33,730 nt of DNA from Nitrosomonas sp. (GCA_021774195.1 JAJFJJ010000049.1:1-33730); one strand, 5' to 3'; numbered from the stretch's first letter, positions 10,893 to 19,063 are shown. Program-made: numbers and translations. Notes: generated from the letters alone by a model not told the origin.

Positions 10893-10927
10893 ACTCTGTA
10901 GTCTTCCTTTGCTAAGGAGTAAGTTAA

Positions 10928-11800
10928 ATGAAAAAACGTATAAAATGTTCGATATTATCTTTTTGCCTGCTGGTTTTATTCGGGAACGCAAATCTGGCAT
11001 CATCTGCCACAACACCTGAAATTGAGGCCATTTTTAACTGGGCGGAGAATAATTTTTCAGATTTATTTCCAAACCATCAAGCCACCCAGATGATTGATCC
11101 TTGGGCATTCAGATATTATTCATCAACAGGAATTTATATCGGTGCAGCAAACAACGAAGTTTTTGTGTTAGGAGGTCCTTGGGGAGCAAATAATCCAACC
11201 TTTATTGATACGATTTCAAATCTAACCGCTCAGATACAAGCCTCCGGCGGCAATAGCAGTGTTCCTGGTTGTGGTACTTCAGATATCCCAACCGGGATGG
11301 TCATCACACAGAGTGGAAATGTTGTTAACATTTCGACAGGTGATCAATGTGTTGTGTTACCCACTAATGGGAACACTAACTTTTGTGGTGCACCAGAACA
11401 ATCTGTGGCAACGGGAATTTCAGTGCTGAGTGATACTAATGTTACTTCTTCAGTTATACAAGGAATTGTAATTGATATACCGGGAATACCAAATCCTTTA
11501 GGATCTACTACGGATAGCATTGCCAACAGCAAATTTTGTGTCATCAATGCACCTCAGGAGCTAACTAATCAAATCGTGAATACGAATATTTGTCTCGATA
11601 TGACTGATCAATTTGGTTCGCTTCCATCCATACCAGGTATGACCGTTACTCCACCAATCACTTTTACGATGGTGAGTACTGCGACCAATCAGGTTGTCTC
11701 TGATTGTTTTGCAACCGATGCGACAGTTATTTCTGATGCGTTTACTGATGAATCATGGGTCAGGGGGGCTGATGGCAATTTTATTCAAACTGGGTTTTAG
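10928..11800 (+). CDS. Secreted protein of unknown function
   Basis: This 290-aa protein has a clear signal peptide (MKKRIKCSILSFCLLVLFGNA, cleavage probably near SSA-TT). After it comes a block (residues about 30-95) with FNWAENNFSDLFPNH, FRYYSSTGIYIG and VFVLGGPWG. I recognise this as a module repeated in many uncharacterised exported proteins of betaproteobacteria, but I know no function for it. The remainder (about 105-290) is rich in Thr, Ser, Val and Ile and contains six or more cysteines, suggesting a beta-rich exported domain with disulfides. An AAGGAG box stands 8 bases before the ATG. It lies downstream of sucB but has its own leader, and nothing in the context suggests its role. 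Confidence 0.8.
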   Translation: MKKRIKCSILSFCLLVLFGNANLASSATTPEIEAIFNWAENNFSDLFPNHQATQMIDPWAFRYYSSTGIYIGAANNEVFVLGGPWGANNPTFIDTISNLTAQIQASGGNSSVPGCGTSDIPTGMVITQSGNVVNISTGDQCVVLPTNGNTNFCGAPEQSVATGISVLSDTNVTSSVIQGIVIDIPGIPNPLGSTTDSIANSKFCVINAPQELTNQIVNTNICLDMTDQFGSLPSIPGMTVTPPITFTMVSTATNQVVSDCFATDATVISDAFTDESWVRGADGNFIQTGF

Positions 11801-11860
11801 TTTGAAGTACTCTTCACCTTAATCCTGGATTCTTCAGTTGGACGTGGCGAGTTTGTAGTT

Positions 11861-11981
11861 TTCGGGCTGCCTGACAAGGCGCGGGAAAAACTTTACGGCG
11901 CAGCACATAATTGATATGTAAGCAAAAAGGTTTTTCCGCAATACAGCCGTTGGGATGAAGTCTGTATTTCTAAAGGCGCCC
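11861..11981 (+). repeat. Diverged, partial copy of a short transposable element (family A)
   Basis: The core GGCGCAGCACATAATTGATA and the right end (GATGAAGTCTGTATTTCTAA, then AGGCGCCC) match the elements at 18584-18726 and at 32306-32447 (reverse orientation). The left terminal repeat cannot be recognised, so this copy is old or truncated. It ends 30 bases before the yceH-type start codon. A longer, probably false, reading frame of that gene runs into it. Confidence 0.5.
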
Positions 11982-12011
11982 TCAAATACATTTGTTAAAC
12001 AGGTTATAGAT

Positions 12012-12698
12012 ATGAATCAATCTTCGCTTCCTGAATTGTCATTGCTTGAAACACGTGTGCTGGGTGTTTTATCAGAAAAGCAAAAAACAGTTCCTGATAC
12101 CTATCCGTTAACACTGAATTCCTTGGTTGCAGGTTGTAATCAGAAATCCAGCCGTAATCCGGTGATTAATGCGTCACAAAGCGAGATTCAAGAAGTCGTT
12201 GATAATCTGAAGTTTTTGTCTTTTGTTATTGAATCAAGTGGTGGCAGAACGGTACGTTATGCGCATAATATTGAACGTGTATTGCAGATTCCAATGCAGT
12301 CTGCGGCGTTATTAACGATATTGATGCTGCGTGGGCCGCAAACAGCGGGTGAATTAAGAATTAATAGTGAGAGACTGCATAAGTTTGCTGATATTTCTTC
12401 AGTTGAGAGTTTTTTACATGAACTGTCAGAACGTTCCGCAGGAAGCCTAGTAAGAGAATTGCCGCGTCAACCGGGTGCGCGTGAGAATCGTTGGGTGCAT
12501 TTGTTATCTGGTGAACCTGAAATTGCAGTTGATAAAACGATCGATTCTCCGGTGGTACGTTCTGAACAAACGAATGCCGCAAGTGATGTTGCAGAACTAA
12601 AAGCCAAGGTTGCAGCGCTAGAAGTTGAAGTGAGCGCGTTGAGAAAGATTGTCACGAATGTTTGTCAGCAATTAGACATTGTTGACAGTGATTTATGA
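12012..12698 (+). CDS. YceH family protein (DUF480)
   Basis: A 228-aa protein similar over its length to E. coli YceH. The N-terminal part (LSLLETRVLGVLSEKQKTVPDTYPL, then VAGCNQKSSRNPV) and the second part (LLTILMLRGPQTAGELR, then REPG-like PRQPGARENRW) are two winged-helix domains as in DUF480 proteins. The C-terminal tail (about 190-228) is a predicted coiled coil (VAELKAKVAALEVEVSALR). The frame is open back to 11955, but that part lies in a repeat element, and MNQSSLPELSLLETRV is the family-like start. Function is not known; a DNA-binding role is an inference from the fold. Confidence 0.85.
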   Translation: MNQSSLPELSLLETRVLGVLSEKQKTVPDTYPLTLNSLVAGCNQKSSRNPVINASQSEIQEVVDNLKFLSFVIESSGGRTVRYAHNIERVLQIPMQSAALLTILMLRGPQTAGELRINSERLHKFADISSVESFLHELSERSAGSLVRELPRQPGARENRWVHLLSGEPEIAVDKTIDSPVVRSEQTNAASDVAELKAKVAALEVEVSALRKIVTNVCQQLDIVDSDL

Positions 12699-13334
12699 GA
12701 AAACAAAAGCTGTCAAATTGATGCATTTTAGCAATGCAAAAGTGTTTAGTAATTTTGTATTAATGTTGGGTCTGACTTATCAGGCATTAAAGTGAAAACG
12801 TAACTATTCAGCTTACCCCTAGGATTCACCATTTCTGTGTTACAAAATGATCATTTACACGTGTAAATTCACATTTTGCGCCTTGAACTGATGAATCCTA
12901 GGGGTAATCAGAACAGTTACCGCAATATACTGACTAGATACGTGAAGTAAGAAAACGCCCAACTTAAGAAAAAGGTTTCCACACAAGAAGCGGCACAAAG
13001 GTGCCCAATACTCAAACAAGCTTCTATTACGCTCGACTATCCCGCTGCAAATTTCCAAAAGGCTCTGCTAACGGGCATGTAATGAAAACTAAAATATTCC
13101 CCAATTACAGCTATTGAACCTAAAACCCTCAGTTGAATGATGCTTAGAGTGCATTGTTGTTTATTTTTGGCAAGGCGCAGTGAGGAGTAATAACTAGTTA
13201 TTACAACGAAGTGCAACGCAGCAAAAGATAAAGAACAGTGTGCTATAAGCGTCATAGCGTGGTTCTCCGTTAGGGTGCGTAGCATTCGACAAAATATTTG
13301 TTTTATTTCATAAGACTGGCCAATACTGAAGCGA
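12699..13334. other. Gene-free, repeat-rich region between yceH and pyrD
   Basis: This 636-base stretch holds a weak hairpin after yceH (TGCATT 12722-12727 with AATGCA 12733-12738), one palindromic GTAAC element (12800-12941) and most of an inverted-repeat element (13115-13356). The part between them (12942-13114) shows no convincing gene. Short frames there run across the repeats and have no recognisable similarity. Confidence 0.6.
12800..12941. mobile_element. Palindromic MITE, GTAAC family, copy 1 (IS66-like ends)
   Basis: The 142-base element begins GTAACTATTCAG and has an internal inverted repeat with a common core TTACCCCTAGGATTCA, a central perfect palindrome TTTACACGTGTAAA and an outer right end TGACTAGATAC. 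Its right end is more decayed than in copy 2. The flanks GTGAAAAC and GTGAAGTA agree in 5 of 8 bases and may be a worn 8-base target duplication. It has no coding capacity. Confidence 0.75.
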
Positions 13335-13356
13335 TCAACTGAGGATTTTAGGTTCA
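13115..13356. mobile_element. 242-base inverted-repeat element (family B) ending inside pyrD
   Basis: The ends are 22-base inverted repeats (13115-13136 and 13335-13356, reading TGAACCTAAAA then C or T, then CCTCAGTTGA) with one mismatch. The interior has no gene. The right repeat encodes the last residues and the stop codon of pyrD. I found no clear target duplication, so the call as a mobile element rests on the terminal repeats alone. Confidence 0.55.
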
Positions 13357-14366
13357 TCAACACAAATTAATTGAGCGATTTCTCGCACCAAATCTGGACC
13401 GCGATAAATTAGTCCGGTATAAATTTGTACTAAACTAGCACCCGCATCTATTTTCTGTTTCGCATCAATTGCCGACATAATACCGCCGACACCAATGATC
13501 GGTATGACACCATTTAAGGCGCCGTGCAGTTGATGAATGACTTTAGTTGCTTGCTGCGTTAAGGGCGCACCACTTAAACCGCCAGTTTCTTTTGACACAG
13601 GAAATTGATCAATTCCGGCTCGAGAAATTGTTGTATTGGTTGCAATAACACCATCAATTTGATGTTTCAGTAATAATGCCGCAATCGATTCAATTTGTGA
13701 GGCTTCCAGATCAGGGGCGATTTTTACCGCCAACGGCGTATATTTACCATGTTTTTCTGCCAGTTTTTCTTGTTCTAACTTTAATTCAAACAATAAATTA
13801 TTGAGTGACTCGGCATCTTGTAGCTGACGTAAATTTTTTGTGTTCGGAGAAGAAATGTTAACCGTGACATAGGTGGCACAGTTATAGACTTTACGTAAAC
13901 AAATTAGATAATCATCGACGGCTAATTCAACGGGTGTATCAAAATTTTTACCAATATTAATACCCAAAACACCCTGATAATCAGAGTTACTAACATTCTC
14001 TAGCAGCGCATCCACGCCATGATTGTTAAACCCCAAACGGTTAATCACCGCCTTAGCCTGCGGCAGACGAAAAACGCGTGGCGTTGGATTACCTGGTTGA
14101 GAACGAGGCGTCACTGTACCAACTTCGAGAAAACCGAACCCTAGTGCAGCTAAGGCATCCAAATGTTCGCCATTTTTGTCTAAGCCCGCAGCTAACCCAA
14201 TGGGATTAGGAAAACTGATACCCATCACTTGGCGCGGCTGGCAAGTAAAGGGTTTGTTATTGAGCAAACCAAGTTTTTTAGCTTTCTCAATGGCACTAAA
14301 TGTAATGCAGTGTGCCGCTTCAGGATCAAGTTTAAAAAGCAGTGGGCGTAGTAGAGAATATAACAT
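13335..14366 (-). CDS. pyrD: Dihydroorotate dehydrogenase (quinone), class 2
   Basis: PyrD oxidises dihydroorotate to orotate in pyrimidine synthesis and passes electrons to quinone at the inner membrane. The 343-aa protein has the class 2 N-terminal helical segment ([19 protein letters not shown]), the FMN-domain blocks [22 protein letters not shown] and [15 protein letters not shown] with the catalytic serine region, and GVGGI and the phosphate-binding region near the C-terminus ([16 protein letters not shown]). The last six residues and the stop codon come from the terminal repeat of a 242-base element, so the original C-terminus may have been slightly different. It lies on its own, downstream of the terminator of the multicopper oxidase operon. 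Confidence 0.95.
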   Translation of the reverse strand: MLYSLLRPLLFKLDPEAAHCITFSAIEKAKKLGLLNNKPFTCQPRQVMGISFPNPIGLAAGLDKNGEHLDALAALGFGFLEVGTVTPRSQPGNPTPRVFRLPQAKAVINRLGFNNHGVDALLENVSNSDYQGVLGINIGKNFDTPVELAVDDYLICLRKVYNCATYVTVNISSPNTKNLRQLQDAESLNNLLFELKLEQEKLAEKHGKYTPLAVKIAPDLEASQIESIAALLLKHQIDGVIATNTTISRAGIDQFPVSKETGGLSGAPLTQQATKVIHQLHGALNGVIPIIGVGGIMSAIDAKQKIDAGASLVQIYTGLIYRGPDLVREIAQLICVDEPKILS

Positions 14367-14534
14367 GCGGCTAATTCTATCTTGAAAAGCCGAATAATTT
14401 AAATAAGATTTGTAAGAAAAATCGCTTTCGCCAAAAAAATATCAGTATAAGAAATTGATGGCTTTGTTATTTCGAACGTTATTGGTTAAAGATAAAATGA
14501 TTAGAAGGGAATTTGGAAGAAAATAGAAAAGGTA

Positions 14535-14572
14535 AGTAAAAGGGCTACCTAAGTTCAGGTAGCCCTTTTACT
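14535..14572 (-). terminator. Rho-independent terminator of the multicopper oxidase operon
   Basis: A perfect 16-bp stem (14535-14550 with 14557-14572, core AAAGGGCTACCT) with a 6-base loop starts directly after the stop codon of the large multicopper oxidase gene. On the minus strand it is followed by a T-rich tract (CCTTTTCTATTTTC). Confidence 0.9.
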
Positions 14573-17329
14573 TTATGGTACTGGGTTAAGCTGTGCTGGC
14601 GTTAATCCCCAATCACTACCTAAGTTTTGTACCCACCCATTGTATACATTTGGTACAGCATAGATACCTTGACCTCCGGTACCAGCTAAGCTAACAACGG
14701 CATCATCCGTCGGAACATTTCCGTCAGCGACCAATGCAATCCGGCCAGCAATAGAAGAGTTAGCTGGATTGTTTATATCAACGTCAACAATTATTAACTG
14801 ATTAGAAAACTTGCTGGTGACATAAGCATAGTAACCACCGCCAGCTTTGGCGCCAAAGTTCACACCGTGACAGCCTGGATCGCAAGGTAACATTTTGACC
14901 ACTTGATCAAGTTGTGTGTCAATAATTGTAATTGTTCCGCCTGTATTCGCCGTTACAACAACTCGACCTGTTGGATCAACAGGTGTTTGGATCGGAAAGA
15001 CACCAAGTGTAACCAAACCATCACCATCTTTATCGGTTGCGGTTGTATCACCTGTCGGATTGACTGGATCGTAGTCAGCAATCAGATTGATCTTTTTGAT
15101 GGGTGTACCATCTATACCGATAACATTTATTGAGTGATCCAATAGATTGGAAACATAGAATTTATCTATACCCATTCCGATGGCGATAGGATGTGGTCCA
15201 TGAGGGAAATTTCCACCAGCAGCTGGTCTACCAACAATTGCGCCAGTACTGTTATCATAGATCCCAGCATCACCGGTATTGATATTCGGCGTTACAATAG
15301 TTCCATCTGGTGTGACCCAATGACCATGTGGCATTGCAGGGATTTGGCCTGGTAACTGAGTCCGTGTCATAGATTGCGCCTCAGTTGCACCTGCCGGGAA
15401 TCTTACAATACCATTCTCACCATTGATGGCAACAGTCACTTCGTCAGTTCCAGGTATGGTCATAACATGTGAAGGAGAATCCCCGACTTGGATATTATTA
15501 ATTAAAGCGCCTGTTTCACGATCAATTGTAGTCAGTTTGTTATCAAACCACTGGGTTTGATAAATAACAGATTGATCAGCATTACTCCAAATATTATGTG
15601 GATGATTCATGTTGATCGCTGGCAAAGCTATCTTGCGTTTGATGGTCCAATTTGTTGCATCCAAAACGGTAATCGTTCCAGGCTTGGTTTTGCCAGCAGT
15701 TTTTTCAAATTGGGTATCAATCCATACTTCACCGATACCCGGTGTAGCTGGATTAAATAAGCCTTCTAATGCAATGTCTTGACCATAACGGCTTTCCAAT
15801 ACGTCTCTCAACGGCACCCCTTCAACAAGATTTCCATCAAGATCACCAATTGCGACATCTACATTTGGATAGCTCGCATGCCATGGTTTGGAAGAGGTGT
15901 AGTCTTGCCAATTTTCTTGTGTCGTTGCAACAAAGAATGTTCTTAATAAACGTGTTGCAAGATCACTGATTGTCGGTAGATCATTAATACCCGTTACAAT
16001 ATCAATTTTTGTGCCTAAATCGAAACCTGCGGTATTTGGGTCATCAATAATAACCGCACCAAACATATAAGGGTGAACTTTACAGGTAAAGACATAGAGT
16101 CCTGGTGTGTCAAGTTTAACGATACCACCACCCCTATATGCTTTCGATTGATCAAAAGGCATCATATGCGGATCACCTAAAACAGGATCGTTAGCATCAC
16201 TAGGCCATAGCAGTGATGTAACCGTATGTACTGCATTGGTGTCTGACATAATGAAATGAACCGTGGTTCCTGGTGGTCCAATTTCGAGTGAAGGCGAAAT
16301 AGTTGCATGCTTGATTTGATCGCTACGTATACTTCTAAAAAATTGACCTGGCTCATCAGATATTTCAAAAGTGACTAGACCAGGTTCGCCTGCAACAACG
16401 TTCGGCCAGATCTGTCCATTTGGAGAAGCACCAGCAATACTGTTTCCTAACTCGCCTGAATTTGGGTCAACCACATGAAATTTGCCCGCCATACCTGATT
16501 CCATGTGAGAAATTAGATGACAGTGATATTGCCAGAAACCAGTTCCAACACCTGTGCCAGATTTGATCGTAAAGGCATGGGTATCGAATGGTTGAGCTAA
16601 GAGTTTCGCATCAATAATGCTGGGCTCAACACCTTGAGCGACAAAATCAGTTTCATCAGGCCAACGATGAGCGTGTAAGTGGAATGTATGGTCAGGTCCA
16701 ATCGCCAGGATATGGAAACGGACAATATCATCTAGAACAGCGCCCAGTGTTGGGTTGGTCCATAATGGTGTTTGCGTGCCATTACTTATTTCGGTGCCCC
16801 AAAATGTTGAGCCGACCATGAACATAACGAAATCTTTTTTCAGCTCTGATTTATTTACGGCTGTGATAGTTCCATCACCATCAATATAGCTTTGCACTGT
16901 TCCATCAGTATTTTCAACGATGAGTGCGCCAAATAACCCGGTTAGATGGGAACCTAGATCACCATATGGGTGTGTACCAGCCACAGTAGCTGTAAATTGG
17001 GTACTGGTACTGTTTCCCGGCGCTAACTGGGCATCAATCATTGGCGCAAGTGCTGGTATCAATAAGCCAACATCCAGTGGTGTATTGTTGGTTAATTCAA
17101 CATTAATGACATCACCCTGTTTTACAAAGATTGTAGGGCCAGGTATGGTCGCTCCATCAGGGTAATTCTGAGTACTGCCATCACTACTCGTATGGCTAAT
17201 CATTTGATAAGCCGGCTGCCCATTGGGTAATAATTCAGCTGACATAACAATATTATGCGTAGCAGCAAGTGCAATATGGGGCACAAGAAAAGCTACTATA
17301 AATAACTTAATTGCTAAGATCGTTTTCAT
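14573..17329 (-). CDS. Large multicopper oxidase-like subunit: degenerate domain 1, catalytic domain 2, cupredoxin, beta-propeller
   Basis: A secreted 918-aa protein (signal peptide MKTILAIKLFIVAFLVPHIALA). Domain 1 (about 23-130) has the laccase fold but lacks both HxH motifs, with DVG and GDL in their places. Domain 2 (about 150-295) keeps the motifs of two-domain small laccases with the same spacing: His214-TF-His217-L-His219, then His269-Cys270-His271-LIS-His275-MESG-Met280. These are type 1, 2 and 3 copper ligands. Domain 3 (about 320-430) is an amicyanin-like cupredoxin with His368, Cys416, His419 and Met422 (CKVHPYM). From about 520 to 905 it is a YVTN-type beta-propeller with Pro-His motifs at blade starts. 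The frame is open to an ATG at 17368, but the ATG at 17327-17329 has GAGAGA before it and gives a normal signal peptide. It follows the small subunit gene in one operon. Substrate unknown. Confidence 0.85.
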   Translation of the reverse strand: MKTILAIKLFIVAFLVPHIALAATHNIVMSAELLPNGQPAYQMISHTSSDGSTQNYPDGATIPGPTIFVKQGDVINVELTNNTPLDVGLLIPALAPMIDAQLAPGNSTSTQFTATVAGTHPYGDLGSHLTGLFGALIVENTDGTVQSYIDGDGTITAVNKSELKKDFVMFMVGSTFWGTEISNGTQTPLWTNPTLGAVLDDIVRFHILAIGPDHTFHLHAHRWPDETDFVAQGVEPSIIDAKLLAQPFDTHAFTIKSGTGVGTGFWQYHCHLISHMESGMAGKFHVVDPNSGELGNSIAGASPNGQIWPNVVAGEPGLVTFEISDEPGQFFRSIRSDQIKHATISPSLEIGPPGTTVHFIMSDTNAVHTVTSLLWPSDANDPVLGDPHMMPFDQSKAYRGGGIVKLDTPGLYVFTCKVHPYMFGAVIIDDPNTAGFDLGTKIDIVTGINDLPTISDLATRLLRTFFVATTQENWQDYTSSKPWHASYPNVDVAIGDLDGNLVEGVPLRDVLESRYGQDIALEGLFNPATPGIGEVWIDTQFEKTAGKTKPGTITVLDATNWTIKRKIALPAINMNHPHNIWSNADQSVIYQTQWFDNKLTTIDRETGALINNIQVGDSPSHVMTIPGTDEVTVAINGENGIVRFPAGATEAQSMTRTQLPGQIPAMPHGHWVTPDGTIVTPNINTGDAGIYDNSTGAIVGRPAAGGNFPHGPHPIAIGMGIDKFYVSNLLDHSINVIGIDGTPIKKINLIADYDPVNPTGDTTATDKDGDGLVTLGVFPIQTPVDPTGRVVVTANTGGTITIIDTQLDQVVKMLPCDPGCHGVNFGAKAGGGYYAYVTSKFSNQLIIVDVDINNPANSSIAGRIALVADGNVPTDDAVVSLAGTGGQGIYAVPNVYNGWVQNLGSDWGLTPAQLNPVP

Positions 17330-17391
17330 ATTTATTCTCTCACTCAATTTACTAAAATTCATATTCATCCTCTTATTTAAATGCTGAGGTT

Positions 17392-18360
17392 TTATGGATT
17401 AACTAGAAAGCTACCTTGCATTCCTAATAACCGACTTGAAAAGGCCGTATCCGTGTATGTTGAATCTTCTGAGGCATTAACAGTAAACACAAGTTTTTCA
17501 ATTGGTCCCAGTGCTTTGCTGTTAACCATATTTTGAGTGCCTGGTTCTGGCCATAAATAGTTTGGCAGGGTAAATTGATGAATATTTGTTCCTAAAGCAA
17601 TGAGGTGAAATCTGACGTTGGTGTTTTCTTGTGCGGTCAAAGTCGGATTAACACCAGCGGGTGTATGTAGGCTTGTTTCATTATCAATTTCAGTTCCCAC
17701 AAAAGCATCATCAAAGATATACAGTACGTAATCTTTCATCACACTATCCAGTGAAACTGATTGACGTGTACCGCCACTGTTTACATCTACAATATTGGAT
17801 GCCGGATTAACAATTACGGCGCCATACAAACCTCTATCTTCTGCGCCATTATGAGTCAACAAATTGTGATCATGATAAGGCCAGGTACCAGCAGTCCCAG
17901 GTGCCGCAACCCAGCGATATTCATAAGACATTGCAGGTGTAGCACTTTCATCCATCAAAAAGTTAATGTATTCGAGTGTGCCGTCACTGATGATATCGTA
18001 ATGAACGCCATGAACATGAACACTAACATGCTCTTCCGCAGATGAATTTGTGTCGAAAGCATGAATCAACTTAAGGGTAACTTCATCACCTTCAGTAATA
18101 ACAATAGTTGGTCCTGGGATGGTTGGAGTATTAGGGTATCTGCTAGTAATATCTGTCGCGTTACCACCATCCAAATCGGAAACCGTATATTGCCGCATAC
18201 CATAAGCAAAATAACCACCGTCAAATTTTTCTGCCACCAACTCTATCGTGTGCAGCTTGCCGCTCTCAGCTTGCTGTGCATAGCTATTTACACTAATAAA
18301 GCAAAAAAACAGTGCGAAAATACAGCTTGACAGTACAGCGCTACTTGATCTGTATTGCAT
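17392..18360 (-). CDS. Small multicopper oxidase-like subunit with catalytic domain 1 only
   Basis: A secreted 322-aa protein (signal peptide through about NSYA-QQ) with the two-domain small-laccase architecture. Domain 1 keeps both trinuclear-site motifs: His115-V-His117-GVHYD and WPYHDHNLLTH (His163, His165). The following GLYGAVIVN is also conserved. Domain 2 has the fold, but IHQFTLPNYLW replaces the HxxHxH motif, and TYTDTAFSSRLLGM replaces HCHxxxHxxxxM, so it cannot hold type 1 copper or its half of the trinuclear site. Alone it should not be an oxidase. It is the first gene of the operon, 62 bases (or 23, with the upstream ATG) before the large protein, which has exactly the missing motifs. 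A joint complex in the periplasm is the simplest reading. Confidence 0.87.
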   Translation of the reverse strand: MQYRSSSAVLSSCIFALFFCFISVNSYAQQAESGKLHTIELVAEKFDGGYFAYGMRQYTVSDLDGGNATDITSRYPNTPTIPGPTIVITEGDEVTLKLIHAFDTNSSAEEHVSVHVHGVHYDIISDGTLEYINFLMDESATPAMSYEYRWVAAPGTAGTWPYHDHNLLTHNGAEDRGLYGAVIVNPASNIVDVNSGGTRQSVSLDSVMKDYVLYIFDDAFVGTEIDNETSLHTPAGVNPTLTAQENTNVRFHLIALGTNIHQFTLPNYLWPEPGTQNMVNSKALGPIEKLVFTVNASEDSTYTDTAFSSRLLGMQGSFLVNP

Positions 18361-18398
18361 ATTTCTCCCCTCTTATTTATTTCTTAATGAACAAAATC

Positions 18399-18429
18399 CG
18401 AGCGGTGCGACAAATTGTCGCACCGCTCG
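18399..18429. promoter_or_regulatory. Strong 15-bp palindrome in the leader of the multicopper oxidase operon
   Basis: CGAGCGGTGCGACAA and its exact reverse complement are separated by one base. The site begins 38 bases upstream of the small subunit start codon. On the minus strand the hairpin is followed by GGATTTTGTT, so it could act as an attenuator or as the terminator of something upstream. It could also be an operator for a dimeric regulator. Confidence 0.65.
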
Positions 18430-18457
18430 TAAATATACCACGTTCCAAATACAAATA

Positions 18458-18473
18458 TGTGATATTTATCATA
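18458..18473. promoter_or_regulatory. CRP/FNR-type binding site candidate upstream of the multicopper oxidase operon
   Basis: TGTGA-N6-TCATA at 18458-18473 differs by one base from the symmetric TGTGA-N6-TCACA pattern of Crp/Fnr-family regulators. It lies about 100 bases upstream of the operon. On the minus strand a TTTACA and a GATAAA with 17-base spacing overlap it and could be the promoter. The evidence is motif only. Confidence 0.35.
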
Positions 18474-18583
18474 GTCTTTGGGATTTATGTAAAGCTGTGG
18501 CATCAGAATTGCCTACCTAGCTATTTTTTTACCCAGATTTTCTATTTGAGTTTATTAACAAGAGAAAATGAGCGTAAATTACA

Positions 18584-18726
18584 GGGCATCTCTAAAAATT
18601 CATCGCTCGCCCAGATATAAGGCACGGTGACAAATTTTGTGGCGCAGCATATGATTAATATGTAGCAAAAAATTTCTCAGAACAAACACTGCAATTAAGA
18701 TGAGATCTGTATTTTTAGAGGTCCTC
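18584..18726 (+). mobile_element. Short transposable element, family A, with 4-base target duplication
   Basis: A 143-base element with imperfect terminal inverted repeats: GGGCATCTCTAAAAAT on the left and ATTTTTAGAGGTCCTC on the right (13 of 16 pair). It is flanked on both sides by TACA (18580-18583 and 18727-18730). The interior is shared with 11861-11981 and, reversed, with 32306-32447. It has no reading frame, so it must be moved by a transposase encoded elsewhere. Confidence 0.75.
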
Positions 18727-19027
18727 TACACAGAATTCAAGGGAAAGTATTCAATAACCAAAGGATAATGATGCGTCTCTAGCCTGATTACATCAGTTGC
18801 TGGAGTTTAAACAATGAGCTGTTTTAAATTGGGCGTACTTGCGACCAGAAACGCAGTTTTTTGGGGTAAGGAAGTATGTGCGCACAATTCATATGAGGGC
18901 CAGTAAAAACCAGCAAGCGAAGCTTAGGATATAAATTGTACCTTTAGTAAATTTACAAGAATCAATAACAATAAGGGTTACAAGCAGAAGTCAAGATACC
19001 GATAAGATATTCAGATTCAGGGTAACC

Positions 19028-19063
19028 AACTAACAAGTTTTCTTGGAAGAAAACCTGCTAGTT
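19028..19063. terminator. Hairpin after the cytochrome P460-family gene
   Basis: AACTAACAAGTTTTCTT and AAGAAAACCTGCTAGTT form a 17-bp stem with two wobble pairs and a very short loop, 17 bases after the stop codon. There is no strong U-run, so it may stabilise or end the minus-strand transcript. Confidence 0.45.

Noticed and set aside
11955-12011. Longer start for the yceH-type gene
   Set aside because: The extra codons overlap the right end of a repeat element, and the ATG at 12012 gives the family-like N-terminus.
12855-13058. 67-codon minus-strand frame next to MITE copy 1
   Set aside because: Its second half is the inside of the palindromic element, and the first half resembles nothing known to me.
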